From the NCBI GenBank assembly GCA_029953675.1, contig JAMWBK010000013.1:496001-560000 (forward strand): DNA of 64,000 bases, given 5' to 3'. A model generated the notes under the pieces. The model made no database searches. It was not told the DNA's origin and saw nothing but the letters and a program-made list of their open reading frames with translations. The DNA is from Rhodosorus marinus. Taxonomy: Eukaryota > Rhodophyta > Stylonematophyceae > Stylonematales > Stylonemataceae. A program made the position numbers and the translations under genes. Each line of letters opens with the position of its first letter. Positions within the stretch are counted from its first letter, which is position 1. Shown here piece by piece: positions 1-11,160 of the stretch.

Positions 1-1059
1 GAGAGGCTCGCCATCAAATTGCGGAACTTCGAGATACCCAAGCTGCTCAAAGTGGGAAGTGCGGTTCCCCAGGCCCCTACTGCGGCTGCAGGTTGGACCA
101 CAACACGATTGCAGAGGCCCAGTCCCCCCAATCGCAATGGGAGGCCTACCTGGGCGCGCACAACATCACAGGTGGGTCGCGGCAGAGCGCTCAGCTCTTC
201 ATCGAGAAAATACCCCAGGTCACGGAAACTTTCAGCATCCGCACGAGTGGCCAACCACCGGCCCCAATGAGTTGGAAGTGAGCGAAGCCAATAGGTTAAC
301 CGCTGACTGCAACAATACCGAAACAGCAACAACGAGCACTGGAGAAAGCCCGGAGGTAGCCGTCGAAGCTCTGCAACCAGCTGTCTGTGCTTACCGAGGA
401 GCTGCAGCAACTCGCCTTCAACGAAGGACGGGGACCCGTAGGAGATGCCTAAGTGGACAAAACCATCCGGTCTCCAAATATCCTGGAACGACGCAGGTAC
501 CTGCTGCTCTTGTGCAGCTACACCTCCCCAGTAGAACGATTTGTGATGATTAACCTCCAGGTCAACCCGCGAAGCCAAGGAGCGGAGACGATCATAACCG
601 AGTGCTAGAGTATCAAGGGGCCCCAGGAGGCACACGTCGTCGTGGTATGCAACCGTACGAACCTGCGGGAATTCGGAGCGAAGACGAAGCAAGACGAGTT
701 GTAGTCCACAGGCATGTAGGAAAGGGGACAAGGGATCACCCTGTTGTACCCCTGTGCGCGCCGCAAACGTGTGTGAGGAAGCGCCAAGGGTGTCATAGGT
801 AGCCCCACGACCAAGCGGAGAATAAAGTCTACTAACAAAGGGAAAGCCTACAGGGAAGACTTCGCGCACCACGTGCATGAGAGCCGGACGAGAGACGCGG
901 TTGAACGCATTGGTAAAATCTACAGAGAGGAGCCCAGAATCTGGGGAGTACGCCATTTCCGAACGGAGTAAAACAGACAACAACTCACAGCCACCACGAT
1001 AGCCCACGCCTAACTGCACGTGCCCAAAGAAACGGCGGACTTGTTCCCTTTTACTGACT
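1..1059 (-). mobile_element. RLE-type non-LTR retrotransposon fragment (reverse transcriptase)
   Basis: Read on the minus strand, one frame is open from about 1059 to the window edge and encodes the central and C-terminal part of a reverse transcriptase. Visible landmarks in order are SVDFTNAFNRVSR (finger/palm), GVQQGDPLSPF, the catalytic VAYHDDVCLLG and AQVGLPLRLGGLGL. The catalytic box reads YHDD instead of the usual F/YADD. A stop lies just upstream near 1070, so the copy is 5'-truncated; its 3' part lies outside the window. It belongs to the same broad group as the copies at 5.6-7.4, 7.4-10.9 and 18.2-19.5 kb but is a separate subfamily. The plus-strand ORFs here are shadows. Confidence 0.8.
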
Positions 1060-1098
1060 TTGATTTACAGGGACACCAAAGAAAAAGGGGGAGCAAGC

Positions 1099-1196
1099 GC
1101 GCCATCGGCGCCTGGGGTTGCATACTTCCCTCCCTAGTTATTAGTTCATCTTCACGCCTTGCGTAGCGCTTCAGGCTATGCTAGTAAAGTCCAGTC
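1099..1196 (+). repeat. LINE 3'-end repeat, copy 1
   Basis: This is a near-perfect reverse complement of 5558-5655. It contains the family core GCGTAGCGCTTCAGGC followed by the terminal CTAGTAAA. Because 5558-5655 is the 3' end of the minus-strand retrotransposon at 5.6-7.4 kb, this copy is interpreted as a severely 5'-truncated insertion of the same family in plus orientation. Together with 5558-5655 it makes an inverted pair flanking a frameshifted gene and a copia remnant; this pairing is probably chance, not a transposon boundary. Confidence 0.7.
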
Positions 1197-1514
1197 CAGC
1201 TGAACGATAGAAGCATGGTGGATTGTTTTCTCATCGGGAGGGGGTGGTGTTGGGGTGCTTGGGTGGGATGTATCTAAGAAATTCATTTTGAACATATAAA
1301 AACAATCTAGTCGAATGTCCAATTTATATATATGAAAACTAAACTCAGGAAACTGTTTTTTTTTCGCTCAAAAAGTTTGGAAGTTTGCGTAGTGAAAGTA
1401 GATTTCAAAAAAACAAAAAAAATGAATAGTCGAAATTACATATTAAATTCTATTTTGGCCCGGTTTACGTCAATTTGGCTCAGGGACCATTTTTGGCAAG
1501 TGTTTGGGAGTTTG

Positions 1515-2452
1515 ATGAAACATGAAGGGTATTCAGTTTTACTTTTGGGGCTTACGGCTGTGGGTTGTCTCTTCGTGGAAACGAAGGCACAGAATTTGGA
1601 GGATGAGATTTGTGTCCCACTTGACACATTTGAAGATGTTGTGAACGGATTGCTAGGTACTATCCATCTCGACCGGACCAACATCGGACCTTACAATAAG
1701 AAGAACAAGAACTGGATTAAGCAGAAGTCTTGGGTCAGCCTCGGTGCATTGGGAAGTTACAGGTAAACGTTACCTGCCGCGGTGATAAAGCACAAGAGGG
1801 GTAGCAAAATCTACTATGAACACATCAACAAGTGGGGAGTGAGGAACGGTGGATTCTCGGTGAAGGTAGTCAAGCATAAGAAGTTCGACTGGGCTTTGAG
1901 AATCAAGGTTGTCTATGAGAGCGATGATGACGAAATCATTGTCACGTGCATGACAAGAAGACCAAGAAGCCTTGCAAGAACCAGAAATACAACAACAGAG
2001 GCCAACCGGACAATGTCAAAGCGATCATCCACGCCGCAGTGAAGACGAAAAAGAACTCTCCAGTTCTCAAGCTGAAGAACTATCACAGTCTGTTCAAGAT
2101 GGAGAGCAAGTTCGGCAAGAAGCTCTTAGAGAAGTTTGGCGATGAACAGGAAGGCTGGGTCGGCAAAAACAAGAAACCCCTAAGGACGGTCGAGGATTGG
2201 GTGCTTGGCTACCTCGTTGATGGCGCACTCACCGAACTGCTCTTCAATTTCGATGTTAACAACCTCATCGACGGCTACCTTGTCGACCAGAAAAAATACG
2301 ACGTCGGTAAGCTCTTAGGCCTTGCCGACGTACCTTTTGCCGGCCTCATCGACAAGAAAGTACTGGAGAAACTCGATATTGTCCAGGCAACCAAGAAGAA
2401 GAATTCGGTATGCCTCAAGTATAAAGTACCGCTCTCCGATTTGTTCTCATGA
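1515..2452 (+). pseudogene. Frameshifted secreted basic protein, family unknown
   Basis: The ATG at 1515 opens a clear signal peptide (hydrophobic SVLLLGLTAVGCLFV, then ETKA|QN) and a mature region beginning NLEDEICVPLD. The reading frame breaks near 1764 (in-frame TAA; the continuation reads VNVTCRGDK one base over), returns before 1785, and shifts again near 1948, where one missing C would join IIVTC to HDKKTKKPC. The C-terminal part (1946-2452) is Lys-rich and ends LKYKVPLSDLF. Repaired length would be about 310 residues. No splice sites explain the breaks, so it is either a recent pseudogene or carries one-base assembly errors. I do not recognise the family. A possible polyadenylation signal AATAAA lies at 2483-2488. 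Confidence 0.6.
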
Positions 2453-2482
2453 TGAGATGATGATTGGCGTATGTCAGAAAGA

Positions 2483-2488
2483 AATAAA
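2483..2488 (+). promoter_or_regulatory. Candidate polyadenylation signal
   Basis: AATAAA lies 31 bases after the stop of the frameshifted secreted-protein gene. This spacing is plausible for 3'-end formation, but no transcript evidence is available. Confidence 0.35.
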
Positions 2489-2865
2489 AGTTCCCCATCT
2501 CTCCGTGGATGGAATGGACAGCATCTCTCCTTGACGTTGTATATATCTTACTGTAGAGTGGCTCGGATGACTTGTTTCTTGTTTCCGAAGAAACGTTTTG
2601 GTTATACAAATAGTCACGTCAACTACGCTAGCACCGTTCTAGCTGATGCGGGCTGAGTAACGCTGTCTGCGCTCCGCGGACAGGAGCATTTCGCTCCTGT
2701 CATTCCTGATCCAGCCTGGCTTACCCCCAGTGGAAGGCCAGACCTCTCCTGGGCCCACTTTTGGGGCAACCTCCTGCCCCCGCTAGTGTCTCTAGTCCTG
2801 CGTATTCCCAGGTCCTCCGTCGCGGTTCTCTGAACAACGCACGGCTGCTATGGTGGTTTTAGTAA

Positions 2866-2990
2866 CCTAGTCTGAAACGCTACGCAAGACGTAAAAGGAA
2901 ACTAGGCACTAGTGAGAAGAGGATGCAAGCCCAGGCGGCGGTGGCGCGCCTAGGCGAGCATCCTGCTAGAATACCGCCAGAGAGAGGCGT
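2866..2990 (-). repeat. LINE 3'-end repeat, copy 2
   Basis: This diverged copy of the 5558-5700 repeat has the family core (ACGCTACGCAAGACG) and the downstream GGTGGCGCGCCTAGGCGAGC block. Its orientation matches the minus-strand retrotransposon. The stretch 2490-2865 holds no gene I can support. Confidence 0.6.
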
Positions 2991-3249
2991 TTTGAATGAC
3001 TCCGTCATCCTATTGTCCACAAATAAAATTTGTTCATTTCGAGATTTTTATTTTCAAAGGGGGGGTTCTCGCATGCGGGTTTGTCTGGGGTTCCTGTTGG
3101 AGATACAAGGCCTATGAGTCTCATCTATTATCTCTTCGTCATACCTCAACTTGGTACTAAACGCACTTTTCTACCTCCGTTTTGTGTGGCTTAGTTCCTA
3201 GCTCAAGGTCATGAGGTCCGTTCCTTGCAACTACATCAAAACTCGCTTC

Positions 3250-4420
3250 GCCCTCCTCCAATTCTCCGCGGTATAATCATAAGTGCGCCGGAAATCCTCG
3301 TACGGCATACATGATATCAGGACGAGTCCTGGTCGCGATGAACATCAGGCATCCGACGAGCTCTCTGTATGGTACGTCCTAGGGCATAGCCGCCGGCTGT
3401 GTAGTCATGCACCTTGACTTCGCAATCGCTGGAGTTTTGACTGGTTTAGAATTTTCCATTTCAAACCTTTTAAGTACCTGCTTGATGTATTTCACTCGGC
3501 TGAGGCTAATCGTCTTGAGCTTCCGATCCTTTACAATCTCTATCCCCAAATAGTAACGGGTCTCGCCCAGATCCTTGATCTCGTACAGCTCCGCAAAATG
3601 CTTCTTTGCCTCTCGGGTCGGCTTTTCCATGATGAGAATATCGTCGACATAAACCAACAACACAACCCCCGTTCTCATGTAAACACGAGGCCCTTCGCCA
3701 GCGCTGGAAACCCCTATTCTGCAGGTATTTTGTAGGCTGATCGTGCCAGGTCCTAGCAGACTGCCTCAGTCCGTATAATGCCTTCCGCAATTCGCACGCA
3801 AATCCCTGTGAACCCCCATATCCGTGTGGCGGTTGCACGTATACATCATCGTGCAATTGGCCATAGAGGTACGCCGTTTCAACATCAAATTGTAGTGCTT
3901 CCCAGTCATAGTCATATTTTGATTGTCTCGAAATTGATCGTTGGCGCGAACACGGCGTCGTACGACTCCTCATCTTGTGCGAACCCTTGCACAACCAATC
4001 ACGCTTTGTACCTCTCTATTCGCCCCGCCGCGTCCTCTGGGATTTTAAACAAACTTTGTTTTTCAACACTTTTGTGTTCGGCGGTCTCCTTACCAGTTCC
4101 CATGTGTTATGCTCATCAAATTGACGACAGCTCGTCATTAATCGCCCTTTGCCACAATTCGCCGTCCGGTCTTGTCAGAGCCTCTTTCACATTCCTAGGT
4201 TCATCCACATTATAACCTGCCAGCTGAATGTTATTCAAGACATCCATTTTTGCGTCCTTCCTGCTTCGAATCGGCCTCGGCATCTTTTCTTGGGGTACTG
4301 CTTCGTTGACTGGTACACCAGTGTCATCAATGACACTAAGATCTTCCATATCAGAGTCGCTAGATAGGTTGTCTAGAACTTCTTCACAACTCTTTTGCAA
4401 ACCGGGTGTAATCGTTGTTA
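3250..4420 (-). mobile_element. Ty1/copia pol remnant
   Basis: Minus-strand frames, broken by several shifts and stops, spell a copia reverse transcriptase in order: EALTRPDGELWQRAINDEL (about 4116-4180), EHNTWELV, ALQFDVETAYLYGQL (about 3890), LRKALYGLRQSARTWHDQ, the catalytic LLVYVDDILIM (about 3640-3670), then VPYRELVGCLMFIATRTRP near 3300-3390. The RNase H region is barely readable. No LTRs were found and integrase is missing, so this is an inactive fragment. Adjacent 3120-3250 is probably its decayed RNase H end. Confidence 0.85.
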
Positions 4421-4530
4421 TTATACGTTTTCTGTTGCCTTCTTTCTTCCGCAGTAAAGGGGGAACCCATCGGCAACTATGGTAGGCGTTTGGGGAAGAC
4501 AAAAGGAAAAGTTCGTAAGAGAGTCCGAAG

Positions 4531-4908
4531 ATGATTGTGAGGGAGGTACGCGGGCCGTACCCCGAACCTCTTGTCATTCAGGGCCCGGACCCCTCGGGCA
4601 CCCGGGAAGTTTTGCAAAGGCGCCAGCACCAGTCTAATGGCGACGTGCAGGAGGCACCGACGGAACCACAAGCAGGCGATGTTCAAGCAAGAACGCGGAC
4701 CGAGTCTGCAGCCGCAACCGACCCGGCAGCCACATTCTTGCATCAACTGCGTAGCTTCGACAGATGCTACCAGGACCTGGGCATCGCTGCGTCCGAAATT
4801 ACAGACTTCTACAACGCAGTTTTTCAACTGTACTCGCGAGTCAACAGCTCGCAAGAGCTGCAAGGCGTCCGGTGCACTACGGAGTTGTCCCGGAAACCGG
4901 GTATGTAG
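4531..4908 (+). CDS. Uncharacterised ORF, possibly retroelement ORF1
   Basis: An open frame of 125 codons encodes a Gln/Thr/Ala-rich start followed by a helical stretch (FLHQLRSFDRCYQDLGIAASE). It lies between the copia remnant and the LINE tail at 5558. Its helical plus low-complexity make-up resembles ORF1 of the element at 7.36 kb, but I see no alignable motif. Downstream, 4910-5555 has other short open plus-strand frames (for example 5343-5573 with SHACLLCHPDA) that could belong to the same decayed element. It could equally be non-coding. Confidence 0.25.
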   Translation: MIVREVRGPYPEPLVIQGPDPSGTREVLQRRQHQSNGDVQEAPTEPQAGDVQARTRTESAAATDPAATFLHQLRSFDRCYQDLGIAASEITDFYNAVFQLYSRVNSSQELQGVRCTTELSRKPGM

Positions 4909-5557
4909 GAAGGTGGAGCCGCTACTAGGAATTCTGCACCATATCCGCATGATCTCCCGCGACAGGCCGTAGGCAACCACCTCGCCCCCGAAACCCGTTA
5001 CCGAAACGGTCGACTGCCAGGAAGCTATGACGTCCATGATTTAGGAACCCTGCTCCCTGCGCCCCAGGGAGGGACAGGTGTCCGGGATCTAGGACACTAT
5101 GCGGAGGCATTCCCAGCCATCGGGGAGGGCCCTGCAAGGCCAACCTTCGCCGAGTTTGCAGCTCAGAAAGAACCAGGGAGAGGAGGAGATGCTCGTTCCA
5201 GAACTTCTGGACGCCCCGGACCACAGACCCAGCAGGCTGCCCTGCGGCAACTGCACGCTACGGTCGGGGGTCAGGCTGGGGACCCGATGTTGCTCCAGTC
5301 CTCGCGACGCTACGGAATGTCCGACCCCCAAGGCTGGATGAGGTGGCCCCTGCGGACTTTGCAACGGTTCTTTGCAGAGCACTGGGTATGCCCAGCTCCT
5401 ATGTGGCGCATGTGGACTTTATTGCCTCCCATGCCTGCCTGCTGTGCCATCCAGACGCAATTCCGATTCTCCAAAGTGCCATCTCCCGAGGAGTTTTCCG
5501 GACTGGGATTTTCGGATCCTTCACACAACGACACGCCGATCGACAAGTAAGCGTTCA

Positions 5558-5874
5558 CACTGGACTTTACTAGCATAGCCTGAAGCGCTACGCAAGGCGT
5601 GAAGATGAACTAATAACTAGGGAGGGAAGCATGCAACCCCAGGCGCCGATGGCGCGCCTCGGAAAGCATGTCCCTGGAATATCGCCAAATGGAGACACTT
5701 AAACGCCTCAAGAGCGCCAAATGTTCAGTAGGATGCTCAGCAAAACATTTCCGCAACCACTCTAAACCCGACTTATCGACGTGACCAAAGCTTTCCACAA
5801 TGAATGGCTGGAACCGGTGAGAGCGACCCTCAGCGCAAGGCAGACTGGCCATGCTCAGAGCACACCGTCGTTCC
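5558..5874 (-). repeat. 3' UTR of the RLE element, copy 3 of the tail repeat
   Basis: This stretch runs from the stop of the nuclease ORF to the element end, read on minus as ...GCGTAGCGCTTCAGGC then CTAGTAAA. The whole segment is shared with 15975-16340, and parts with 1099-1196, 2866-2990, 14870-15110, 15119-15255 and 15373-15415. Recurrence of just this end is what 5' truncation during target-primed reverse transcription produces. Confidence 0.75.
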
Positions 5875-7375
5875 TTAACTTTTCGAAGGGCTGAAGCCGC
5901 GGCCCCCCCGGCGGCGGGCGGCTGCGGTGAGGTGGGCGCTGGCCACGGGGCAGGTAATCGCAGGGTCCACATATGTTGAGCGTCTGGCAGCAGCGCCGGA
6001 GACGTGGAGATCGGCTATACAACGGGGCGGTGCAGAGTCCGTTATTGATCTGGGCAGTTCCGACTCAACCTCAACCGTAGGCCCTATCCGAGTCAAAAAT
6101 TCGCTGAGGATGTACTTGAGGCGAGTGTGACGCCTCGTACGGAGACCTCTCAACAGTCCGCAGGAACCCAGGAAGTGGTAGCCACAAGCGTCAATCCGGC
6201 TCTCACATCCCTGACAGAAAGACGGCCGATTAGAGTGCCACGGAGCCTGTGGCAAACCGAGATAGATCCGTGCGGCAGAACGGAACTGGAAAGCATCGAG
6301 ACGATGACTCAATGACGACGGTAGAGTGGTTAACCACAAGTGCGAGAGGTGGCCTCCCATGCCGCGGAGACGAGCGGCAGTGGTAGGCGGCGTGAGAGGA
6401 GAATTGAGCATGACTGTGTGAGCGGCACTGTGTTGGCCCCAGGTGAGGCTATGTTGAATCACATCAGTGCGGGAGCTCCACAATCGGCTCAAACCCGGGT
6501 AGTCTGCAACAGGGGACCCGGGGCTAGCCTCTCCGTCATCGGCAAGAACTCGGTGGAGGGGAGAATACTCAATCGCTTCAGCTCGTCCCCATAACAGCTC
6601 CCTCCAGGAACGAAAGCGGGACCAATTTGCGTCCGGCACGGCGTTGCACCTCCTGAACGCGTGTTGAAGACCATCATAAATTGTCAAAAGCGGGGGCGGC
6701 AGGGTCACTGAATCCTCGTTGGTCAAAGCTCGAGCCAAGAGGCAGGCACTTCGCATCTGGAAGGTCACCAACGTTCGCAGCGCGGTAGCCCAGGAGGCAA
6801 CCGCCGCTGGCGAGCATACCAGCCCACGGTCTGCGACGCCGAATCCCTAATCGCAACGGTAGAGCGATCTGTGCACGAATCAAGTCCCTGTCGGGAGCAG
6901 CTTCAAGATCGAGGGGCTCATCCAAGAGCGTTCCCCAGTGTTGCAGGGTCATCTCGTCGGCTTTAGCCGCGATCCACGAGCCCCAAGCTGGAGGCAGGCT
7001 GCGCAACCAGTAGTTGAGTCTGGGACCGGCACAAAAGCGGGAAAGCAAGCAGGCCGATTGCAGCATGCTGTCGGGTAGGTGCTCAATGGCGTCGGTGAGT
7101 TGCTTGTGCCGTGCCAAAACTCGCTCGCAGGATGCTTGGACAAAGTTGTCAGTCCCCAATCCGACGCCGTGGTGTTCGAACCCTTCACGTTCGCTGATTA
7201 GTCGCAGAGTGGGTGGCAGAGAGGCCAGCGACACGTCCCTCGGGGGGAGAAAGCGACATTTTTCTGTTTCCACAGTCAAACCGACGCGACGTGCAATCGC
7301 TTCGATCTCGGTCAGCCCTCTAGCCAGGGTCTCAGGGGTGCCCAGCAATGTTACGTCATCGTGGTTCACACTGGC
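5558..7375 (-). mobile_element. RLE-type non-LTR retrotransposon, 5'-truncated copy
   Basis: Minus-strand frames 7375-6674 and 6771-5875 (one frameshift between them) encode the second half of a reverse transcriptase and the C-terminal nuclease. The catalytic box is VNHDDVTLLG near 7355-7380. Later come LNYWLRSLPPAWGSWIAAKA, a zinc-binding cluster CQGCESRIDACGYHFLGSC (C-x2-C-x9-H-x4-C, near 6180-6240) and an endonuclease signature IADLHVSG...TYVD. The 3' UTR is 5558-5874 and recurs elsewhere as solo tails. The 5' side stops abruptly where the plus-strand element at 7.37 kb begins, and the missing RT half is not found beyond that element. Confidence 0.85.
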
Positions 7376-7966
7376 CAGGTGTTGGACACAGACAACCTTC
7401 TGGGTTACCTCGAACGTCAGACCATCGCTCCCGGGGATATCGCTGCCCAAACGCTGAAGCGGGCCATCGAGCAGCTTATCCGCATTCGTTCGAGGATCCG
7501 CAGGCGACAACTCTCCTTCCACACTCTCGCAGCGCTCTACGAGTATCTGGAGGGACGACTAGAGCTCCTAAAAGCCAGACAACATCCACCTGAGGTACCC
7601 GGGGAGTGCGCGGAACCCCCTGGGCCTGCAGCCGCTTCGAACACAGACCCTGAAGCCTCGTCCCTTCCAGGGGATGTACAGGCAGACCGTGGGACAGTTG
7701 ACGCCCCGGTTGAGACCAGCGCGACTTCCCAAGTACCTGAGAACGCAGCACACGAGGAAAATCCCCATGCGGAGCTCCTCTGCAACCTTCCGGAGCCACC
7801 TCAACAGAAGCGCTCGCGAGTATCCGCCGATAACACCGGATCGGATACTGAGATGACTCCGGCAGCCGTGGATACTCCACAGGATACCACTGTGACACAG
7901 GTTGCCCTTGACGGCAACCATCACGCGATGGACACGCAGGAGAGCCAGGAAAACTCAGCGCAATAA
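7361..7966 (+). CDS. ORF1 of RLE retrotransposon (helical, Pro/Glu-rich)
   Basis: A 201-codon frame precedes the RT frame and overlaps its first codon region at 7966. The first ~75 residues are amphipathic helix (for example LGYLERQTIAPGDIAAQTLK); the rest is Pro, Glu, Thr and Ala-rich and probably unstructured. Such a layout fits a retrotransposon ORF1 chaperone, but no RRM or CCHC knuckle is visible. The first codons overlap the truncated neighbour on the opposite strand, so the true start could lie slightly inside. Confidence 0.5.
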   Translation: MVHTGQVLDTDNLLGYLERQTIAPGDIAAQTLKRAIEQLIRIRSRIRRRQLSFHTLAALYEYLEGRLELLKARQHPPEVPGECAEPPGPAAASNTDPEASSLPGDVQADRGTVDAPVETSATSQVPENAAHEENPHAELLCNLPEPPQQKRSRVSADNTGSDTEMTPAAVDTPQDTTVTQVALDGNHHAMDTQESQENSAQ

Positions 7967-10950
7967 TGCCGAGCAGACGCAGGGGAATCAAACGACGCCG
8001 CGACGAGCCTCTGTTCTTCTCGGATCGTCAAGACTGGATCAGACGGTGGAGCGTCTTCGTCGACGACGTCACGGAAGGAGGCAGGCAGTGGACGCGCCTT
8101 ACACACTGCCCGGTTCCCACACGGCGATTTGTGCCACGCAGCCAGGTCCATACGTGGAGCTACCTCTTCCGTGCTGCATTAGAGCTCTCTATGGACAGTA
8201 CCGCACCAACAAACGCCAGCCTGCTTCTTGTCGGACTTCCACGCCTTGTCCTTGGACACTCTGCACTTGATGTTGGCATTCAGGTATCGCACGTGCTTGA
8301 AGGAGAATTCTCTACCGTCTGGAGCGCTCTAGAGGACAAGCGTCTATGCTGTCGCATACTACCGCACGCAAGGAGCTGAAGCGGTTCGACGCCAATATCT
8401 CGGGCGCCACAAGCGAGTGTTGAAACTAGCACACCTTGGCCGCCTTTCAGATGCAGCTCGGAGCCTACAGGCCACCGAAATGGCACCTTGTACCGCGGCT
8501 ACATGGAGACAACTACAAGCGCTCTTTCCCGACCCGGCGGAAGGTGACTTACCAGACGAGATTGCACAAGCCCTGGAATCTTTGCTCGCTCTGAATACCG
8601 AGACACTTAAGCGGCGGTGGGATTCAAGAAACGCGGCCGACGAGGGCCTCATGTCGATCGTGGCACGTCTTCCTCAGGGCAAGAGCCCAGGCCCTAGCGG
8701 TCTCCGAGCGGAAAACCTCCAAGATGCAACTCAACAAACGCAAGTGGCGTTGATTCGTGTATTGCGACAACTGGCGACCGCTCCGGAGAAATTTTTCCCC
8801 GGCTCTGACCCGCGCCCTTCGCAGCAGTCGACTCCTGCCGTTCGCGAAGCCTAACAAGGGTTTAGTGCCGCAGGAACATCCCGGAGTTCGCCCTATCGGA
8901 GTACCAGAAGTTTTGCGCAAGGTAGCAACGCAATGGACTCTTCACGCGGTTATGGACAGGGTGCGTGAGCTCCTGGTGCCCTTACAACTGGGTATTGGAG
9001 TAAGTGGCGGGTGCGAACGCTCACTTCACGCGATCCAGGCCCATTTGTCATGCGAACCCGATTCGGTGGTCCTTCGGCTAGACCTGGAGAATGCCTTTAT
9101 TCGCATCGACCGACGCCTTGCCAAGCAACTGGTGGACGAGCACTTCCCGGAGCTTGCACCAGTGTATAGACTTGGCTATGGAAGCGACAACGCGGACCCA
9201 CCGACGCTCTGTGGCTGGCGATCTTCCCCTGGACAGAACGAAACCGACACCTCTCGCTTGACTCTCCAAGCAGCTACAGGAGTCCAACAGGGAGATCCAC
9301 TGGGGCCGGTGCTACACGCACTATCCCTGGCGCCCTTTCTAAGAGCGTTGCGAGCTAAGTTCCCCAACGAAACGATTGTTGCTATCCACGACGATATCAC
9401 GATTGTCGGGCCGCTACAAGCCTTGAAGGTATCCCTGGCATGGGGAAAAACTGTGCTCCCCTCTCTTGGAGCACGCCTGCAACTCGGCAAGTGCACTGTG
9501 TACGGGCGAACACTGACTACCACGCGAGTGGTCAATCATGAGATTCCTGGAGTTCAAGTGACCAGAGACGGAGTCACCATCCACTCGATACCGATAGGCA
9601 GCCGAGAATATATCGAACAGGAGTGCCGGGGGCTGCAAAATAAGCATGAGAAACTCTTTGAGGAAATTGCCAAGCTCCCACAACCGGAGCTTACGACGCA
9701 AATTGCCCTCTTCAGGTTCTGTGCGGAAACGCGGCTAGACTATGTTCTACGATGCCTCGCATACGAGTTTCGAAGAACTCTGCGGCGCGCGGCCGATGTG
9801 ATGGCCAGATATCATCTGGAAATTCTATTCGGAGGCCTCGCTACGACAGCTGTAGAGGACGACGAGTACGCAGAGCTGATCTCGGACCAAATCGCTCTGC
9901 CTTGCCGCTGGGGGGGGTTGGGTTTCGCTACTCGAAAGCGCGTCCAACCCATCGCGTTTTACTCGTCATGGAGTAACACCTTCCGGAACAATGAAGATGA
10001 ATGGCCATACCTGACTGAACTAGAGCGGGAGGTTTCGGCAGAACGCTCATCAGACACATACGAGCCGACGGAGCAACGATGGTCGACTGCACAGCTGGCG
10101 GACCAGATCTTGAGTGCGGTTGAGATGCAGGTAAACGTTCGACAACTGCTGGGGCTGCCAATTCCGGGATTGCGAACCACCGAGAAGTGCACTAGTTGCC
10201 GGAGTAAACAGGGAAGGACTGGGGTACAACGGTTTCATCACTGCCCAACATCAACTGGACTGTGGCAACGTAGGCACGACGAAATCTGCAGAGAGTTGGC
10301 ACGGTGGCTGAGGCGATGGAACTTCATGGACGTCGAGCAAGAACCTGAGGGGTACTTCGAGAACTACGGACTGCGACCTGATATCGTTGCTAGGGATCCG
10401 AGGACCAAACAAAGGTATGCGCTGGACGTGACGGTGGTGTCACCATTACTGGGAAAATATTTGCGCCGGAGCAAAGATGATAGCGGATACGCGGCGAGAG
10501 CTGCGGAGAAGTGGAAAATCGCTCACTACAAGGAAGTGATGGTGATCGAGAAACCGGATGACAAGTTCATCCCCATAGCGATAGAGACGTTTGGGCGTAC
10601 GGGGCAAATGGCACAAGAGTTCCTCCGCGACAGCTGCAAACACTTACTGCACAGGAGTGAGGAGCTGAGAGATGTGAGATCGCAGATGAACCGGCAACTA
10701 TGGCGAGGTAATGCAGAGATAGCACTAGGCGCTTTGCGCGTGGACCAGTTGGAGAATCCGCTGGTGCCTGTTTTTTCTTTTGAACGTAGCATGAGACCCC
10801 GGTAGCGGGGTTCCAGTAAGTTTCTCCCTAGATAGGATTAGACGTAGTGTTGCGCTGCAGTAGGCAGCTGCCCAGTAAAGCTTACGGTTACATCGCGCAC
10901 AACGAAATCTCGCCCGCTCCCTACGTCTCGAACTTAACATTTCAATAAAA
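7370..10950 (+). mobile_element. Near-complete RLE-type non-LTR retrotransposon
   Basis: This is the most complete retroelement in the window: ORF1 (7361-7966), ORF2 (7966-10805, two frameshifts) and a 3' UTR of about 100-145 bases. The UTR and the last ~100 codons reappear inverted at 18175-18610, which defines the family. It abuts the minus-strand copy ending at about 7375; this is either an insertion that lost its left flank or a deletion fusing two elements. No LTR is present. A poly(A)-like AATAAA lies near 10945 but there is no clean tail, and no target-site duplication could be identified. Confidence 0.8.
7966..10805 (+). pseudogene. ORF2 of RLE retrotransposon: reverse transcriptase plus endonuclease, two frameshifts
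   Basis: Three overlapping frames (7966-8379, about 8350-8854, 8757-10805) together encode one polyprotein. Frame changes lie near 8350 and 8800. The last frame, 682 codons, carries most of the RT: HPGVRPIGVPEVLRKV, RLDLENAFIRIDR, GVQQGDPLGP (about residue 175) and VAIHDDITIVG with H211-D212-D213. A C-terminal zinc cluster starts at C478 (CTSCRSKQ...FHHC). A PD-(D/E)xK-like endonuclease has D542 in GLRPDIVA and D557 in ALDVTVV. This order is typical of RLE-class non-LTR elements. The enzyme would copy RNA at a nicked target; the frameshifts make it inactive unless they are assembly errors. Confidence 0.8.
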
Positions 10951-11160
10951 TGTATTCCTTGATGACGACATCCAGCTTGTTGCGCTTAGCAGCCGGTACC
11001 CCTATAAGCGCCCTATAGAGACCGCATAGGTGATTCACTGCGGATAATCTCGCATGATGTTTGGACCCTCTAACCACCGATCAATTACCGGAAAATACGA
11101 TAGAATATACCCCAGGTTCACTACTAAATCAGCTTCCTGGATACCCCTCTTGTCGGACGA
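10951..11160. other. No gene seen
   Basis: I see no coding frame, repeat or RNA signature here. The sequence changes from retroelement 3' UTR to the A-rich tract that follows. Confidence 0.4.

Noticed and set aside
1099-5655. Inverted repeat pair considered as terminal repeats of a single 4.5 kb DNA transposon
   Set aside because: Each arm is a member of a seven-copy LINE tail family, and no transposase lies between. Two independent insertions explain it better.
5899-10792. Numerous ORFs on the strand opposite the RLE elements
   Set aside because: They are antisense shadows of the RT and nuclease frames, which carry recognisable motifs in order.
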